From contig JAFGPH010000509.1 of the NCBI GenBank assembly GCA_016926135.1, positions 1 to 21,280 on the forward strand: a stretch of DNA of 21,280 nt. The letters run 5' to 3'. The notes under the pieces are model-generated. The model saw only the letters and a list, made by a program, of their open reading frames with translations. It was not told the origin of the DNA and ran no database searches. Shown here piece by piece: positions 1 to 8,400 of this stretch. Source of the stretch: Deltaproteobacteria bacterium. GTDB lineage: Bacteria; Desulfobacterota; DSM-4660; Desulfatiglandales; HGW-15. The position numbers and the translations under genes are program-made. Within the stretch, counting starts at the first letter, position 1, and every line of letters starts with the position of its first letter.

Positions 1-4
1 AGGA

Positions 5-784
5 ATGGAAATCGTGGTGTGTGTCAAGCGCGTCCCCATGACACAGGAGGTGGATCTGGAAATCGACGCACAGAAGAAGGACGTGCGCAAGGATATGCTC
101 GCCTATGTCATCAACGAGTGGGACAATTATGCGATCGAGGAGGCGATTCTGCTGAAGGAGAAATTCGGGGGGACCGTCACCGCCGTTACCATTGGGACGG
201 AAGACGACGAGGAGGTCCTCCGTCGATGTCTCGCCATGGGTGCCGACAAGGCTGTCAGGGTTGACCCCGGAGATACGGTGCTGGAGCCCTTCGTAATTTC
301 CAAGGTTCTGGCGGCCGTCATCAAAGGGATTCCCTCAGACCTCATCCTGACGGGGGTGCAGGCGGACGATTCCAATGAGGGTGCCGTGGGGATCATGCTC
401 GCCGAATTTCTCGGCGTCGCACATGCCGCCGTGGTGACCCGCGTGGAATCTGAAGGACGCGAACTGACCGTCCATATTGAATTGGAGGGCGGCACGGACG
501 AGGTTTGCAGGATCAGGCTTCCCGCCCTGCTGAGCATCCAGACCGGAATCAACGAGCCGAGGTACGTCTCCATCATGGGGATCAGAAAAGCGGCCAAGAA
601 AGAGCTGAATGTTGTTCCGATACAGGACCTCGGGCTTGCCGTGGATGACCTGTCTGTAAGGACGGTGGTGGAGGAGTTGTTCCTGCCGCCCGAAACAGCA
701 GGGGCAGAGATCATCGAAGGGGATCCGGCCACCGTTGCGGAAGAAATCCTCAGGATCATGAAGGAAAAGGGGGTGAGTCTATAA
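5..784 (+). CDS. etfB: Electron transfer flavoprotein beta subunit
   Basis: Beta subunit of the EtfAB heterodimer, which takes electrons from acyl-CoA dehydrogenases and passes them to a membrane quinone oxidoreductase or another acceptor. The 259-residue protein has the usual family length. It opens with the typical first strand (MEIVVCVKRVP), carries the nucleotide-binding loop TGVQADDSNEGAVG at residues 116-129, and has the family signature INEPRY at 182-187 followed by a basic stretch. The start lies only four bases into the window, so the ribosome binding site is mostly outside it (AGGA is visible). The stop TAA overlaps the ATG of etfA by one base (TAATG), implying translational coupling. 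The binding loop differs from the common QAIDxDxxxTG form. Whether this ETF is of the simple or the electron-bifurcating type cannot be decided by eye. Confidence 0.95.
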   Translation: MEIVVCVKRVPMTQEVDLEIDAQKKDVRKDMLAYVINEWDNYAIEEAILLKEKFGGTVTAVTIGTEDDEEVLRRCLAMGADKAVRVDPGDTVLEPFVISKVLAAVIKGIPSDLILTGVQADDSNEGAVGIMLAEFLGVAHAAVVTRVESEGRELTVHIELEGGTDEVCRIRLPALLSIQTGINEPRYVSIMGIRKAAKKELNVVPIQDLGLAVDDLSVRTVVEELFLPPETAGAEIIEGDPATVAEEILRIMKEKGVSL

Positions 785-1752
785 TGGCAGAGGTATTCGT
801 CGTCATTGAACACAGGCAGGGTGGAGTGAGAGAGGTCTCTTTTCAGGCATTATGGAAGGCCCATGACCTCTGTCAGAGACTCGGATGCCCCCTGACCGCC
901 GTGTTGATGGGGGGGAAGGACGAGCCTTTCGTCCAGGAGATCGCCGAGAGGGCGGACAAGGTCATCGCTGTGGAAGATGAAAGCCTGAAAGACTTCAACG
1001 CGGAAATATACACCGGGGTCATGGAATCCCTGATCAAGGAATACCGTCCTTTCATCACCATCATAGGGCATACTCCGTGGGGGATGGACATGGGTCCGTC
1101 TCTCTCGGTGCGGACGGGATATCCCATCGCCACGGACTGTGTGGACATTCTCGTGGAAGACGAGCGACCCAAGGTCGTGCGGCAGATCTACACCGGGAAA
1201 CTCTTTCAGAAGGTGTCCTTCAGGGAGTCGGAAGGTTACATCATCACGGTGAGGGGGGGGGCCTTCCCTTCGGACAGGGTGGGAGACCGCAGGGCTGAGG
1301 TGATCAGGAAGGGGTTGCCTGCCGACCTCCCCGAGTCAAGGAGGCAGTTTGTTGCCTTCGAGGAGACTCCTGCAGGGGATGTGGACATCACGCAGGCGGA
1401 ATTGCTGGTCTCCGTCGGCCGTGGGATCGCGGAGCAGGAGAACGTGGACGTGATGAAAGAATTGGCCGACCTCATGGGCGGCACCCTCTCGTGTTCCCGT
1501 CCCGTGGTGGACAAGAACTGGCTGCCCAAGTACCACCAGGTGGGCACCTCGGGAAAGTCGGTGAAGCCCAAGGTCTACCTCGCTTTGGGCATCAGCGGTG
1601 CATTCCAGCATGTGGCAGGCATCACGGGTGCCGGTACCATCATCGCCGTCAACAAGGACAAGAAGGCACCTATTTTCAGAGTCGCCCACTTCGGTGTCGT
1701 GGAAGATCTGTTCAAGATTGCGGAGGCCCTGAAGGGGAAGCTGAAGAAATAG
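784..1752 (+). CDS. etfA: Electron transfer flavoprotein alpha subunit
   Basis: FAD-binding partner of EtfB; 322 residues, a normal length. The C-terminal FAD domain is clear: SRPVVD at residues 238-243, QVGTSGKSVKPK just after, GISGAFQH at 269-276, and NKDKKAPIF from 290, all in the order known for EtfA. The ATG overlaps the etfB stop by one base, and a purine-rich GGGGGTGAG lies a few bases upstream inside etfB. A run of nine G residues (1253-1261) sits inside the coding sequence and is read in frame (Arg-Gly-Gly-Ala). With the downstream acyl-CoA dehydrogenase, the pair forms an acyl-CoA oxidation module in the cytoplasm. Confidence 0.96.
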   Translation: MAEVFVVIEHRQGGVREVSFQALWKAHDLCQRLGCPLTAVLMGGKDEPFVQEIAERADKVIAVEDESLKDFNAEIYTGVMESLIKEYRPFITIIGHTPWGMDMGPSLSVRTGYPIATDCVDILVEDERPKVVRQIYTGKLFQKVSFRESEGYIITVRGGAFPSDRVGDRRAEVIRKGLPADLPESRRQFVAFEETPAGDVDITQAELLVSVGRGIAEQENVDVMKELADLMGGTLSCSRPVVDKNWLPKYHQVGTSGKSVKPKVYLALGISGAFQHVAGITGAGTIIAVNKDKKAPIFRVAHFGVVEDLFKIAEALKGKLKK

Positions 1753-1844
1753 GCAGCAAGCGGTAAGGAGCAAGCAGAAACCGGAGTCGGCTGCGGCCGG
1801 GGTCTGGATTATGCGATACGCGCCGGGTGAGTCTTGATCTGAGC

Positions 1845-1851
1845 GGGAGGT
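1845..1851 (+). promoter_or_regulatory. Ribosome binding site of the acyl-CoA dehydrogenase gene
   Basis: GGGAGGT, nine bases before ATG 1861 and seven before TTG 1858. It lies almost directly against GTG 1852, so the GTG is too close to be used. This favours ATG 1861 as the start. Confidence 0.6.
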
Positions 1852-1860
1852 GTGGTATTG

Positions 1861-3006
1861 ATGGACTTCGAATTGACCAAGGAACAGAAGGATATCCAGA
1901 AGGCAGCGCGAGAATTCGCCCTGGGCGAGTTTCCGGAAAAGGCGCAGGAGTTCGACAGAAACGAGACTTTCGATCCAGCCATCCGGAAGAAGGCCTGTGA
2001 CCTGGGCTTTGTGGGCGTATTCATCGACGAAGCTTACGGCGGGGCGGGTCTGGGGTTCTTCGAACACTGCCTCATCACCGAGGAGTTCTGGGCCGTGGAT
2101 GCGGGAATGGCCAACGCCGTGATCACCTCCACCTTCGGTGCCGAACTTCTGCAACTGTTCGCAACAGAGGAACAGAAGAAGAGGTATCTGCCTCCACTGG
2201 TCGCGGGGGAGGCCGTCATCGGCACGGCCATCACCGAACCGGACGCGGGTTCGGATGTCACCATGGCCGGCACCACGGCGGTGAAGGAAGGGGAGGAGTA
2301 CATCATCAACGGTTCCAAGATGTTCATCACCAACGGGACCATTGCAAATTACCTGAATGTCTTCTGCCTGACCGATCCCGACAATCCGGAGAGACACCGG
2401 AGACATTCCTTTTTCGTGGTGGAGACGGATAGACCGGGGTATGAAGCGAACAAGCTTCACGGCAAGCTGGGAATCAGGGCCAATGACACGGCGGAGGTCT
2501 CCTTTTCCAACGTGAGGGTGCCAGCCTCCAACCTGGTGGGAACCCTGGGGCATGGATTCAAGGAACTGATGGCGTTCTTCAACCTGACGAGACTCCACAT
2601 CTGTGCCATGGCGGTGGGGATCGCCCGGGCCGCCCTGGAGGAGAGCATCAGACACACAAAGAAGAGGGTTCAGTTCGGGGTGCCCCTGGCCTCCTTTCAG
2701 GTCAACCAGTTCAAGGTCGCCGAGATGGCAACCATGATTCGCGCCGCCCGGAATCTTTACTACGAAGCGGCATGGCTGACCGACCGGGGGAAAATGGACC
2801 ATGCCCTGACCGCCATGGCGAAGTGGTTTTCCGGGCAGATGGCGGTCCATTGCGCCGACGAGGCGCTCCAGATGCATGGCGGGTACGGGTACATCGACGA
2901 ATACAAGGTGCAGCGAATTTACCGGGACGCCAAGATCGTGGAGATCTATGAAGGAACCAAGGAGGTCGAAAAGCTCATTGTGGCGAGGAGCTTGCTCGGC
3001 CGCTAG
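1861..3006 (+). CDS. Acyl-CoA dehydrogenase
   Basis: FAD-dependent alpha,beta-dehydrogenation of an acyl-CoA, with electrons delivered to ETF. The protein has 381 residues from ATG 1861, standard for short/medium-chain family members. Visible signatures are TEPDAGSD at residues 125-132 (FAD/substrate region), then INGSKMFITNG, and near the C-terminus ALQMHGGYGYIDEYKVQRIYRDAK followed by EIYEGT. The Glu of YEGT (about residue 364) is in the position of the catalytic base in medium-chain and butyryl-CoA dehydrogenases. The gene is separated from etfA by about 108 bases, and co-transcription is likely. The substrate (butyryl-CoA, longer acyl-CoA, glutaryl-CoA or aromatic ring-derived acyl-CoA) cannot be read from the sequence by eye. 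The stop codon overlaps the stop of the convergent NUDIX gene. GTG 1852 or TTG 1858 are alternative starts. Confidence 0.95.
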   Translation: MDFELTKEQKDIQKAAREFALGEFPEKAQEFDRNETFDPAIRKKACDLGFVGVFIDEAYGGAGLGFFEHCLITEEFWAVDAGMANAVITSTFGAELLQLFATEEQKKRYLPPLVAGEAVIGTAITEPDAGSDVTMAGTTAVKEGEEYIINGSKMFITNGTIANYLNVFCLTDPDNPERHRRHSFFVVETDRPGYEANKLHGKLGIRANDTAEVSFSNVRVPASNLVGTLGHGFKELMAFFNLTRLHICAMAVGIARAALEESIRHTKKRVQFGVPLASFQVNQFKVAEMATMIRAARNLYYEAAWLTDRGKMDHALTAMAKWFSGQMAVHCADEALQMHGGYGYIDEYKVQRIYRDAKIVEIYEGTKEVEKLIVARSLLGR

Positions 3007-3416
3007 GAGAGGGGATGGTCTGCGATCCAATCAAGCAGCCGCTGGTCCGCCGCTGGCATGGAGTGTTGCCCCAGTTCTTCCGGGCGGACCCAGAGGATGG
3101 ACTCGCACCCGAGCGGCACGGGTACCTGCTCCGGCGGTGAGCAGCGGAACAGATGGAGAGAGATGGACCTGGTTTCGTATTCATGATCCACCCGGGCGAG
3201 GAACTCCTCCGCCCGGACATCAACGCCTAGTTCTTCCCTGATTTCTCTTTCCAGGCATTCCCTCAGGGTTTCACCCTCTTCCTTCTTGCCGCCGGGAAAC
3301 TCCCACAATCCTTCCATGTGGCTGCCTTTGGGTCTTCTCGTGATCAGGACCCTGCCGTCCTTCCAGATCATGCCCGCCGCCACATGATAGTGGACTTTCC
3401 GACTTGCCTCACTCAC
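3003..3416 (-). CDS. NUDIX hydrolase, MutT-like (8-oxo-dGTP diphosphatase type)
   Basis: Small (137 residues) nucleoside-diphosphate-X hydrolase. The full NUDIX box is present at residues 43-65: G43, E49, R57-E58, E61-E62, L63-G64 (the Gx5Ex7REUxEExGU pattern). It is preceded by LWEFPGGK, which is typical of MutT and of the NUDIX domain of MutY-like proteins. The likely role is removal of oxidised dGTP from the nucleotide pool; other NUDIX substrates are possible. It starts with GTG at 3416, eight bases inside the end of the upstream TPR gene, so it is the last gene of the queA-tgt-yajC-secDF transcript. Its TAG stop (3003-3005) lies within the CTAG that also contains the stop of the convergent acyl-CoA dehydrogenase gene. 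Confidence 0.92.
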   Translation of the reverse strand: MSEASRKVHYHVAAGMIWKDGRVLITRRPKGSHMEGLWEFPGGKKEEGETLRECLEREIREELGVDVRAEEFLARVDHEYETRSISLHLFRCSPPEQVPVPLGCESILWVRPEELGQHSMPAADQRLLDWIADHPLS

Positions 3417-5211
3417 CCGGCAGCCCTTTCAGCCTGAGTCTGAGGTAGGCCTCACCAGCCTCCTCGTGGCCCGGTGAGACCGCCAGTATCTTCCTGTAGG
3501 TCTCCATGGCCTCGGTGTTCTTTGCCTGCTCTTCCTGAAGCCTGGCAAGCTGAAGAAGCAGGGTGACGTCATTGGGTGTGATTTTCACCATCTCCTTCAT
3601 CTGATCGATGGCGAGGCCCTCCCTCCCTGTCTTCAGATAGGCGAAGACCATGTATTTCCTGAGGTCCAAATTTTCGGGGAGGGACTGAACGCCGGACTTC
3701 ATGACCTCCAGGATTCCTTCATCGTCGCCTCGGTTGTTCAGGTACTTGAAGAGAAAATGGTAGGGTTCCGCATCGTTGGGGTTCAGGGTCACGAGGGTCC
3801 GGGCCTCCTTGAAGGCCAGGTCGTCCTTCTTCAGCTCCCTGTAAATGTTGAAAAGGAAGCCGTGCACCGTGGGGTCCTCAGGGTGGATCATGGCATATTT
3901 CTCGAGGTAGGGCAGGCTGCCTGCCTGATTGCCCGACTCATACTCCAGAACCCCCAGATTGTACATCACGTTCTCATTGCCCGGATCCTGGGAGAGAATC
4001 CGGCTGTATACCTCCTTGAGTCTGGTCGTCTCCTTTCTCTTCTCGGCGATATGGCTCATGAGAAGCAGTGCTTTCATGGAATTGGGATTCCTCTGGAGCA
4101 CCTCGGCCAGGTATTTCTCCGCCTCCTCTGGTCGTCCTCTGCTCAGAAGGTGCTCCGAAAGCCTCATGCGGCCATCATCGTCCTCCGGCCTGAGGCGGAT
4201 GGCCTCCCTGAGACAGAAGTTGGACTTCTCTTCGTCGCCTACCCTGTCATAGAGGCTCGACAGGTTGTAGTAAAGATTCGGGTCACCACTGTCCAGTTCC
4301 AGTGCCTTCTCATAGTGCTGGATCGCCCTGGGGTTCTCCCCGATCCGGGAATAGATGTATCCCAGGGTCTTGTGGAGAGGCAGCTTTTCCTCCCCTTCCA
4401 CCCGCCTGAGAAGCTCTTCGTACTGAACAAGGGCCTCTCCGCTCCTGCCGGCCTTTTCCAGGGTGGAGGCGTACCGGAGGCGGATCTTGTCATCCCCCGG
4501 CTGGATCTCCAGGAGCCTCTTGAGAGAGGACAGAAGGCCTGCCGTATGGTTCATGGCCTCGTAAACCTCCACGAGATCGCTCAGAATGCGGGGGTCCGGC
4601 TTGTCCTTGAACATGGCTTCGAGGAGCCGGGCAGCCTCCGGCCATTTCTGCAGAGAGCAGTATTCCTCGATAAGCCTTGCCTTGATGCGTCTGTCCTGGG
4701 GCACCGTCTTGAGGGCCTCTTCCAGAACCTCGATTTTTCGGGCTGGCTCGATCATCCGCTCCGCTTTCTCCAGCCAGTCCTCCACAAAGGGCCGGACCAG
4801 GATGTCGATGTGGCCTAGGTCCTGATTGCGGTGCATCACGCGAACCCTGAAACGCCGCTCCCCATTCGAGGTCCCTTTGGGAAGCAGGTTTGCGATTGAG
4901 AGTTTTTCATGGGTAAGAGCGTTGATATCGAGTCCGGACGCGAAGAGGCGAACGCCGATATTGAAGGAGATGCTCGTGGTTAACTTGATGATCTGAATCC
5001 TGTCGTGGGGGTGGAGGGAGAGGGTGTCTCCGTTGAGCAGCCTCAAGCGCTCGTCGTTCTTTTGCAGAAGCATGGAGTCGAATCGGGGAGAAACGCTATA
5101 CAGGCCAGGCCAGACCCACCATACCACGGAAAAGGCCCCGAGGCTCAGCAGGATGATCAGCCAAAAGGCCTTTCTGTTTTGCCGGGGCTTTCTCCTGGTT
5201 TTTCTGACCAA
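3409..5211 (-). CDS. Membrane-anchored tetratricopeptide-repeat protein
   Basis: Unnamed 600-residue protein. A basic N-terminus (VRKTRRKPRQNRK) precedes one hydrophobic segment at about residues 16-36, so it probably sits in the inner membrane with the bulk in the periplasm. Residues about 40-145 form a non-repeat domain I do not recognise. From about 150 to the end it is a long series of TPR-like helical pairs; clear repeats include GYIYSRIGENPRAIQHYEKALELD, NLSSLYDRVGDEEKSNFCLREAIRLRP and YNLGVLEYESGNQAGSLPYLEKY. TPR arrays bind protein partners, and the specific role is unknown. The start is TTG at 5211, three bases after the secF stop, with AAGG upstream; no ATG is available nearby. The next gene overlaps its end. 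Position directly behind secDF suggests, without proving, a link to exported proteins. Confidence 0.88.
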   Translation of the reverse strand: MVRKTRRKPRQNRKAFWLIILLSLGAFSVVWWVWPGLYSVSPRFDSMLLQKNDERLRLLNGDTLSLHPHDRIQIIKLTTSISFNIGVRLFASGLDINALTHEKLSIANLLPKGTSNGERRFRVRVMHRNQDLGHIDILVRPFVEDWLEKAERMIEPARKIEVLEEALKTVPQDRRIKARLIEEYCSLQKWPEAARLLEAMFKDKPDPRILSDLVEVYEAMNHTAGLLSSLKRLLEIQPGDDKIRLRYASTLEKAGRSGEALVQYEELLRRVEGEEKLPLHKTLGYIYSRIGENPRAIQHYEKALELDSGDPNLYYNLSSLYDRVGDEEKSNFCLREAIRLRPEDDDGRMRLSEHLLSRGRPEEAEKYLAEVLQRNPNSMKALLLMSHIAEKRKETTRLKEVYSRILSQDPGNENVMYNLGVLEYESGNQAGSLPYLEKYAMIHPEDPTVHGFLFNIYRELKKDDLAFKEARTLVTLNPNDAEPYHFLFKYLNNRGDDEGILEVMKSGVQSLPENLDLRKYMVFAYLKTGREGLAIDQMKEMVKITPNDVTLLLQLARLQEEQAKNTEAMETYRKILAVSPGHEEAGEAYLRLRLKGLPGE

Positions 5212-5213
5212 CC

Positions 5214-6287
5214 CTATTCCTTCACCTTGAAGGCCCTGTTCCCGTTAACCCTGCCGGAGGGTTTGGCTTCCCAAAACAGAAGAACCGGACTTGCCACATA
5301 GATCGAGGAGTAGGTGCCGGTGATGATCCCTACGAGCAGGGCAAAGGCGAAATCATGGATGACCGGTCCTCCGAGAATGAGCAGAACGATGAGGACGACC
5401 AGAGTGGTTGTGCCGGTCAGAATGGTCCGGCTGAGGGTCTCATTGATGCTGATATTCATGATCTCTGAGAGTGTCCTCTTGCGCAACTTCCCGATGTTCT
5501 CCCTGATGCGGTCGAAGACCACGATTGTGTCGTTCAGGGAGTATCCAACGATGGTCAGGAAGGCGGCCACAATCGTAAGGGAAATCTCCCGGTCGGTGAG
5601 GGCAAAGGCCCCGATAACGACAATGACGTCATGGATGATGGAGACGATCGCTCCCAAAGCAAATTTCAAATTCATGAACCAGCACATCGCAAGGGTCACG
5701 GCGAGGGCGATCACGATCAGCCAGGTCACTCCTACGCCGAATACGGAGGCGAGGGAAACGGCCAAAATAAGGGAAACGGCCATGGCGATGCTCATGAGCC
5801 ACTTGTGCTCAAATCGGCCCGAAATATAGACGGCCATCATGAGCACGGCATAGAAAACCGCATAGAGGGCCTTTTTCCTGAGATCTTCACCCACCTGGGG
5901 CCCCACCATCTCCACGCGTCTCAGTTCCACCCCTTCGCCCAGTCGGGCCGTGAGGGCCTTTTTGGCCTTGTTGTCCAGGCCGGTCAACTGGATGTCGGTC
6001 TTGGTCACCCGGATGAGGTACTCAAACTGGCCCTTTTCCCCGAACTCCTGGATGATGCTGTCTTCAAGTCCGATTCCTTTGAGGGCGTCTCTGATTTCGG
6101 ACGGGCTGTGCTTTTTTTGCAGTTTGACCTGGATGACGACGCCGCCCGCAAAATCCACCCCGTAGTTGGGCCCCCCCCTCCACAGGAGAAGGAGGATGGT
6201 GGTGAGGATTACCGCCCCCGAAATGACCATGGCGACATATCTTGTGCCAACGAAATTGAGATTGATTCCCGGTTTGAAGATTTCCAT
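5214..6287 (-). CDS. secF: Protein translocase subunit SecF
   Basis: Inner-membrane partner of SecD. SecDF uses the proton-motive force to help complete protein export through SecYEG. The protein has 357 residues from ATG 6287. The first transmembrane helix (about residues 17-36) is followed by the family motif GVDFAGG. A periplasmic domain then ends with the RRVEMVGPQVGEDLRKKA stretch, and five more hydrophobic helices carry typical SecF residues (GYSLNDTIVVFDRIREN). An in-frame TTG at 6305 would add six residues and overlap secD, but ATG 6287 has a good ribosome binding site (6295-6299). The gap to secD is 14 bases. Confidence 0.96.
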   Translation of the reverse strand: MEIFKPGINLNFVGTRYVAMVISGAVILTTILLLLWRGGPNYGVDFAGGVVIQVKLQKKHSPSEIRDALKGIGLEDSIIQEFGEKGQFEYLIRVTKTDIQLTGLDNKAKKALTARLGEGVELRRVEMVGPQVGEDLRKKALYAVFYAVLMMAVYISGRFEHKWLMSIAMAVSLILAVSLASVFGVGVTWLIVIALAVTLAMCWFMNLKFALGAIVSIIHDVIVVIGAFALTDREISLTIVAAFLTIVGYSLNDTIVVFDRIRENIGKLRKRTLSEIMNISINETLSRTILTGTTTLVVLIVLLILGGPVIHDFAFALLVGIITGTYSSIYVASPVLLFWEAKPSGRVNGNRAFKVKE

Positions 6288-6294
6288 GAACTGA

Positions 6295-6299
6295 CTCCC
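6295..6299 (-). promoter_or_regulatory. Ribosome binding site deciding the secF start
   Basis: GGGAG on the minus strand, seven bases before ATG 6287 and just after the secD stop. It supports ATG 6287 over the upstream TTG at 6305. Confidence 0.65.
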
Positions 6300-6301
6300 G
6301 C

Positions 6302-7903
6302 TCAAATGCTGATCTTCTTCCAGCGCCTGTGCACGTATAGATAATCGAAGACGATTCTCACCACGTATACGGCTGTGTAGATGTTGGAGATAAGGCCGAT
6401 GGTGAGGGTGACGGCAAAGCCCTTGATGGGCCCGGTTCCGAACTGGAAGAGGACCAGCGCGGCAATGAGGGTGGTAATATTGGAATCCAGGATGGTCACC
6501 ATGGCCCTTGCAAACCCGGCCTCCATGGCCGCCCTCACCGGTTTACCCAACCTCGCTTCCTCCCTGATTCTTTCGTAGATCAGAACATTGGCGTCCACGG
6601 CCATGCCGATGGTCAGGATAATTCCTGCAATGCCCGGGAGGGTAAGGGTGGCTCCGAATGCGGCAAGTCCGGCCATAATGAAAGGGATGTTCAGCAGGAG
6701 CGCCCCGCAGGCGATCAACCCGGAGAGGCGGTAGTAGAAGGCCACCATGATCAGCACGATGATCCCACCGACGAGCATGGAATGGAAACCCTGATCAATG
6801 GAGTCTTTCCCGAGGGAGGGACCCACCGTCCTTTCCTCCAGGATCTTCACCGGGGCGGGCAGGGCTCCGGCCCGGAGCACGATGGCAAGGTCCTTGGCTT
6901 CCTCCATGGTGAAGCTGCCGGTGATCTGGGCCTTCCCACCGGAGATCCTGTCCCGGATGACCGGGGCTGAGTAAACATTTCCGTCCAGCACGATGGCCAG
7001 CCTTTTGTCGATGTTCTCCCCGGTAATCCTTTCAAAAAGCCTGGCCCCGCGGGAGTCAAAGGAGAGGGAGACGTAAGGTTCTCCATACTGGCTGTCGATT
7101 TGAACCCGTGCGTCGGTGATGTATTCCCCGGTGATGAGGGTCCTTCTCTTGAGGAGGTACGGGACTCGTTTCTTCTGGCCCGTTCTTTGGTCCACAGCAT
7201 TCTGGTAAAGGATTTCACCCCCCACAGGGACACTCCCCTTCAGGGCTTCCTCCAGACTGTTTTCCTCGTCGAGGAGTTTGAATTCCAGAAGAGCCGTCTT
7301 CCCGATCAGTTCCTTGGCCCTCTCAGGGTCTTTGATGCCCGGCAGCTGAACCAGAATCCTGTGTTCCGCTTGAGGCCGGATATCCGGCTCGCTCACCCCA
7401 AACTGGTCAACGCGATTACGGATCGTCTCCAAGGCCTGGTCAGCGGCCAGTTTCATGATCTGGCTTTTTGCCTGGCTGGCGAGGGCCATGGGGTAAAGGA
7501 AACCCGCCTCCGACCTGGTCACGGGTTGCAGCTTCAAATCGGGATAGTGGGCCTCGATCTGGTCCGCAAAAATTTTTCCATCCTCCTCCCTCAGGAGGGT
7601 GAGCAGGATCCCGGTGGTCCCGTTTCGTTTGAGTTCCCCGTACCGAATCTTGTGCTTTCGAAGGTCCTGCTTCAGATCCTCCAGCACCCTCTCCAGGTGG
7701 CTCTCCACGGCCTTTTCCGCCTCCACGGCCAGGATGAGATGGACGCCACCCTGGAGATCCAGCCCCAGGTGGATCCTCTCGTTTGGGAGAAAGCCCATCC
7801 ACCAGGGAGGAAGCTCCCGGGTGAGGGAAGGAGTGAGGTAGACAAAAGAGACGAGGATCAATATGATGACGATTGCAGCGCGCCAACCTATACTTTTTGC
7901 CAC
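6302..7903 (-). CDS. secD: Protein translocase subunit SecD
   Basis: Large subunit of the SecDF export motor; 533 residues. An N-terminal transmembrane helix (about 8-25) is followed by the SecD motif GLDLQGGVHL near residue 47. The large periplasmic domain includes RNRVDQFGVSEPDIRPQ and the ILVQLPGI segment. The C-terminal transmembrane block contains GMAVDANVLIYERIREE, the conserved Asp/Arg region of the proton path in this family. The start is GTG 7903, with AAGGAGAG about five bases upstream. Together with yajC upstream and secF downstream this is the classical yajC-secD-secF order. Confidence 0.97.
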   Translation of the reverse strand: MAKSIGWRAAIVIILILVSFVYLTPSLTRELPPWWMGFLPNERIHLGLDLQGGVHLILAVEAEKAVESHLERVLEDLKQDLRKHKIRYGELKRNGTTGILLTLLREEDGKIFADQIEAHYPDLKLQPVTRSEAGFLYPMALASQAKSQIMKLAADQALETIRNRVDQFGVSEPDIRPQAEHRILVQLPGIKDPERAKELIGKTALLEFKLLDEENSLEEALKGSVPVGGEILYQNAVDQRTGQKKRVPYLLKRRTLITGEYITDARVQIDSQYGEPYVSLSFDSRGARLFERITGENIDKRLAIVLDGNVYSAPVIRDRISGGKAQITGSFTMEEAKDLAIVLRAGALPAPVKILEERTVGPSLGKDSIDQGFHSMLVGGIIVLIMVAFYYRLSGLIACGALLLNIPFIMAGLAAFGATLTLPGIAGIILTIGMAVDANVLIYERIREEARLGKPVRAAMEAGFARAMVTILDSNITTLIAALVLFQFGTGPIKGFAVTLTIGLISNIYTAVYVVRIVFDYLYVHRRWKKISI

Positions 7904-7969
7904 AGAACTCTCCTTGATGGTTAGATCCGCATGGGTGCGATCCGTGAATGTCCCTTACCCGCTCTGGGC

Positions 7970-8311
7970 TCAGCCCTCCTCTTTTTTGGCCACCCCGCCC
8001 ACGCTGAACACACCGGCTATGGATGAGCGCGAAACCTTCACCCTCACCTTCGGGGCGATCTCCATGGTCACTACCTCGTCCGTGATCCCTGTTACCACAC
8101 CATGGAGCCCACCGGAACTGATCACCCTGTCCCCCTTCTTCATCGCAGAGAGCATGACCTTGTGCTGCTTGGCCTTCTTCTGCTGGGGCCGGATGAGCAG
8201 GAAATAGAAGATGACGAACATGAGAATCAGGGGAACGAAGGCGCCCAAGCCGCCTCCCTGGCTTGCCCCTCCTGCACCACCGGATCCCATGGCGTACGCT
8301 AGATAGTCCAT
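7970..8311 (-). CDS. yajC: Preprotein translocase subunit YajC
   Basis: Small inner-membrane protein associated with SecDF; 113 residues from ATG 8311. It begins MDYLAYAMGSGGAGG, then has one hydrophobic helix ending in the diagnostic FYFLLIRPQQKKAK sequence. A KKGDRVISSGGLHGVV segment and a beta-rich C-terminal YajC domain follow. A longer reading frame extends to 8353, but ATG 8311 has a strong Shine-Dalgarno sequence and a sensible N-terminus. It lies between tgt (89-base gap) and secD (66-base gap). Confidence 0.96.
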   Translation of the reverse strand: MDYLAYAMGSGGAGGASQGGGLGAFVPLILMFVIFYFLLIRPQQKKAKQHKVMLSAMKKGDRVISSGGLHGVVTGITDEVVTMEIAPKVRVKVSRSSIAGVFSVGGVAKKEEG

Positions 8312-8318
8312 CCCGAAA

Positions 8319-8329
8319 CCTCCTCTCCT
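8319..8329 (-). promoter_or_regulatory. Strong ribosome binding site of yajC
   Basis: AGGAGAGGAGG on the minus strand with seven bases to ATG 8311. It decides the yajC start against the 14-codon upstream extension. Confidence 0.7.
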
Positions 8330-8400
8330 TAACTCGTGACCCCACCTCGTCATCCCTTCGCTTCAAGAATGCAGTCGGAATGAAGTGATGGGTGATGGGG

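Noticed and set aside
1336..3030. Long minus-strand open frame (564 codons) opposite etfA and the acyl-CoA dehydrogenase gene
   Set aside because: Pure shadow of GC-rich real genes; low-complexity His/Gly/Arg-rich translation with no family signature, while the opposite strand has complete conserved proteins.
3757..4818. 353-codon plus-strand frame opposite the TPR gene
   Set aside because: Shadow frame; the minus-strand TPR pattern is unambiguous.
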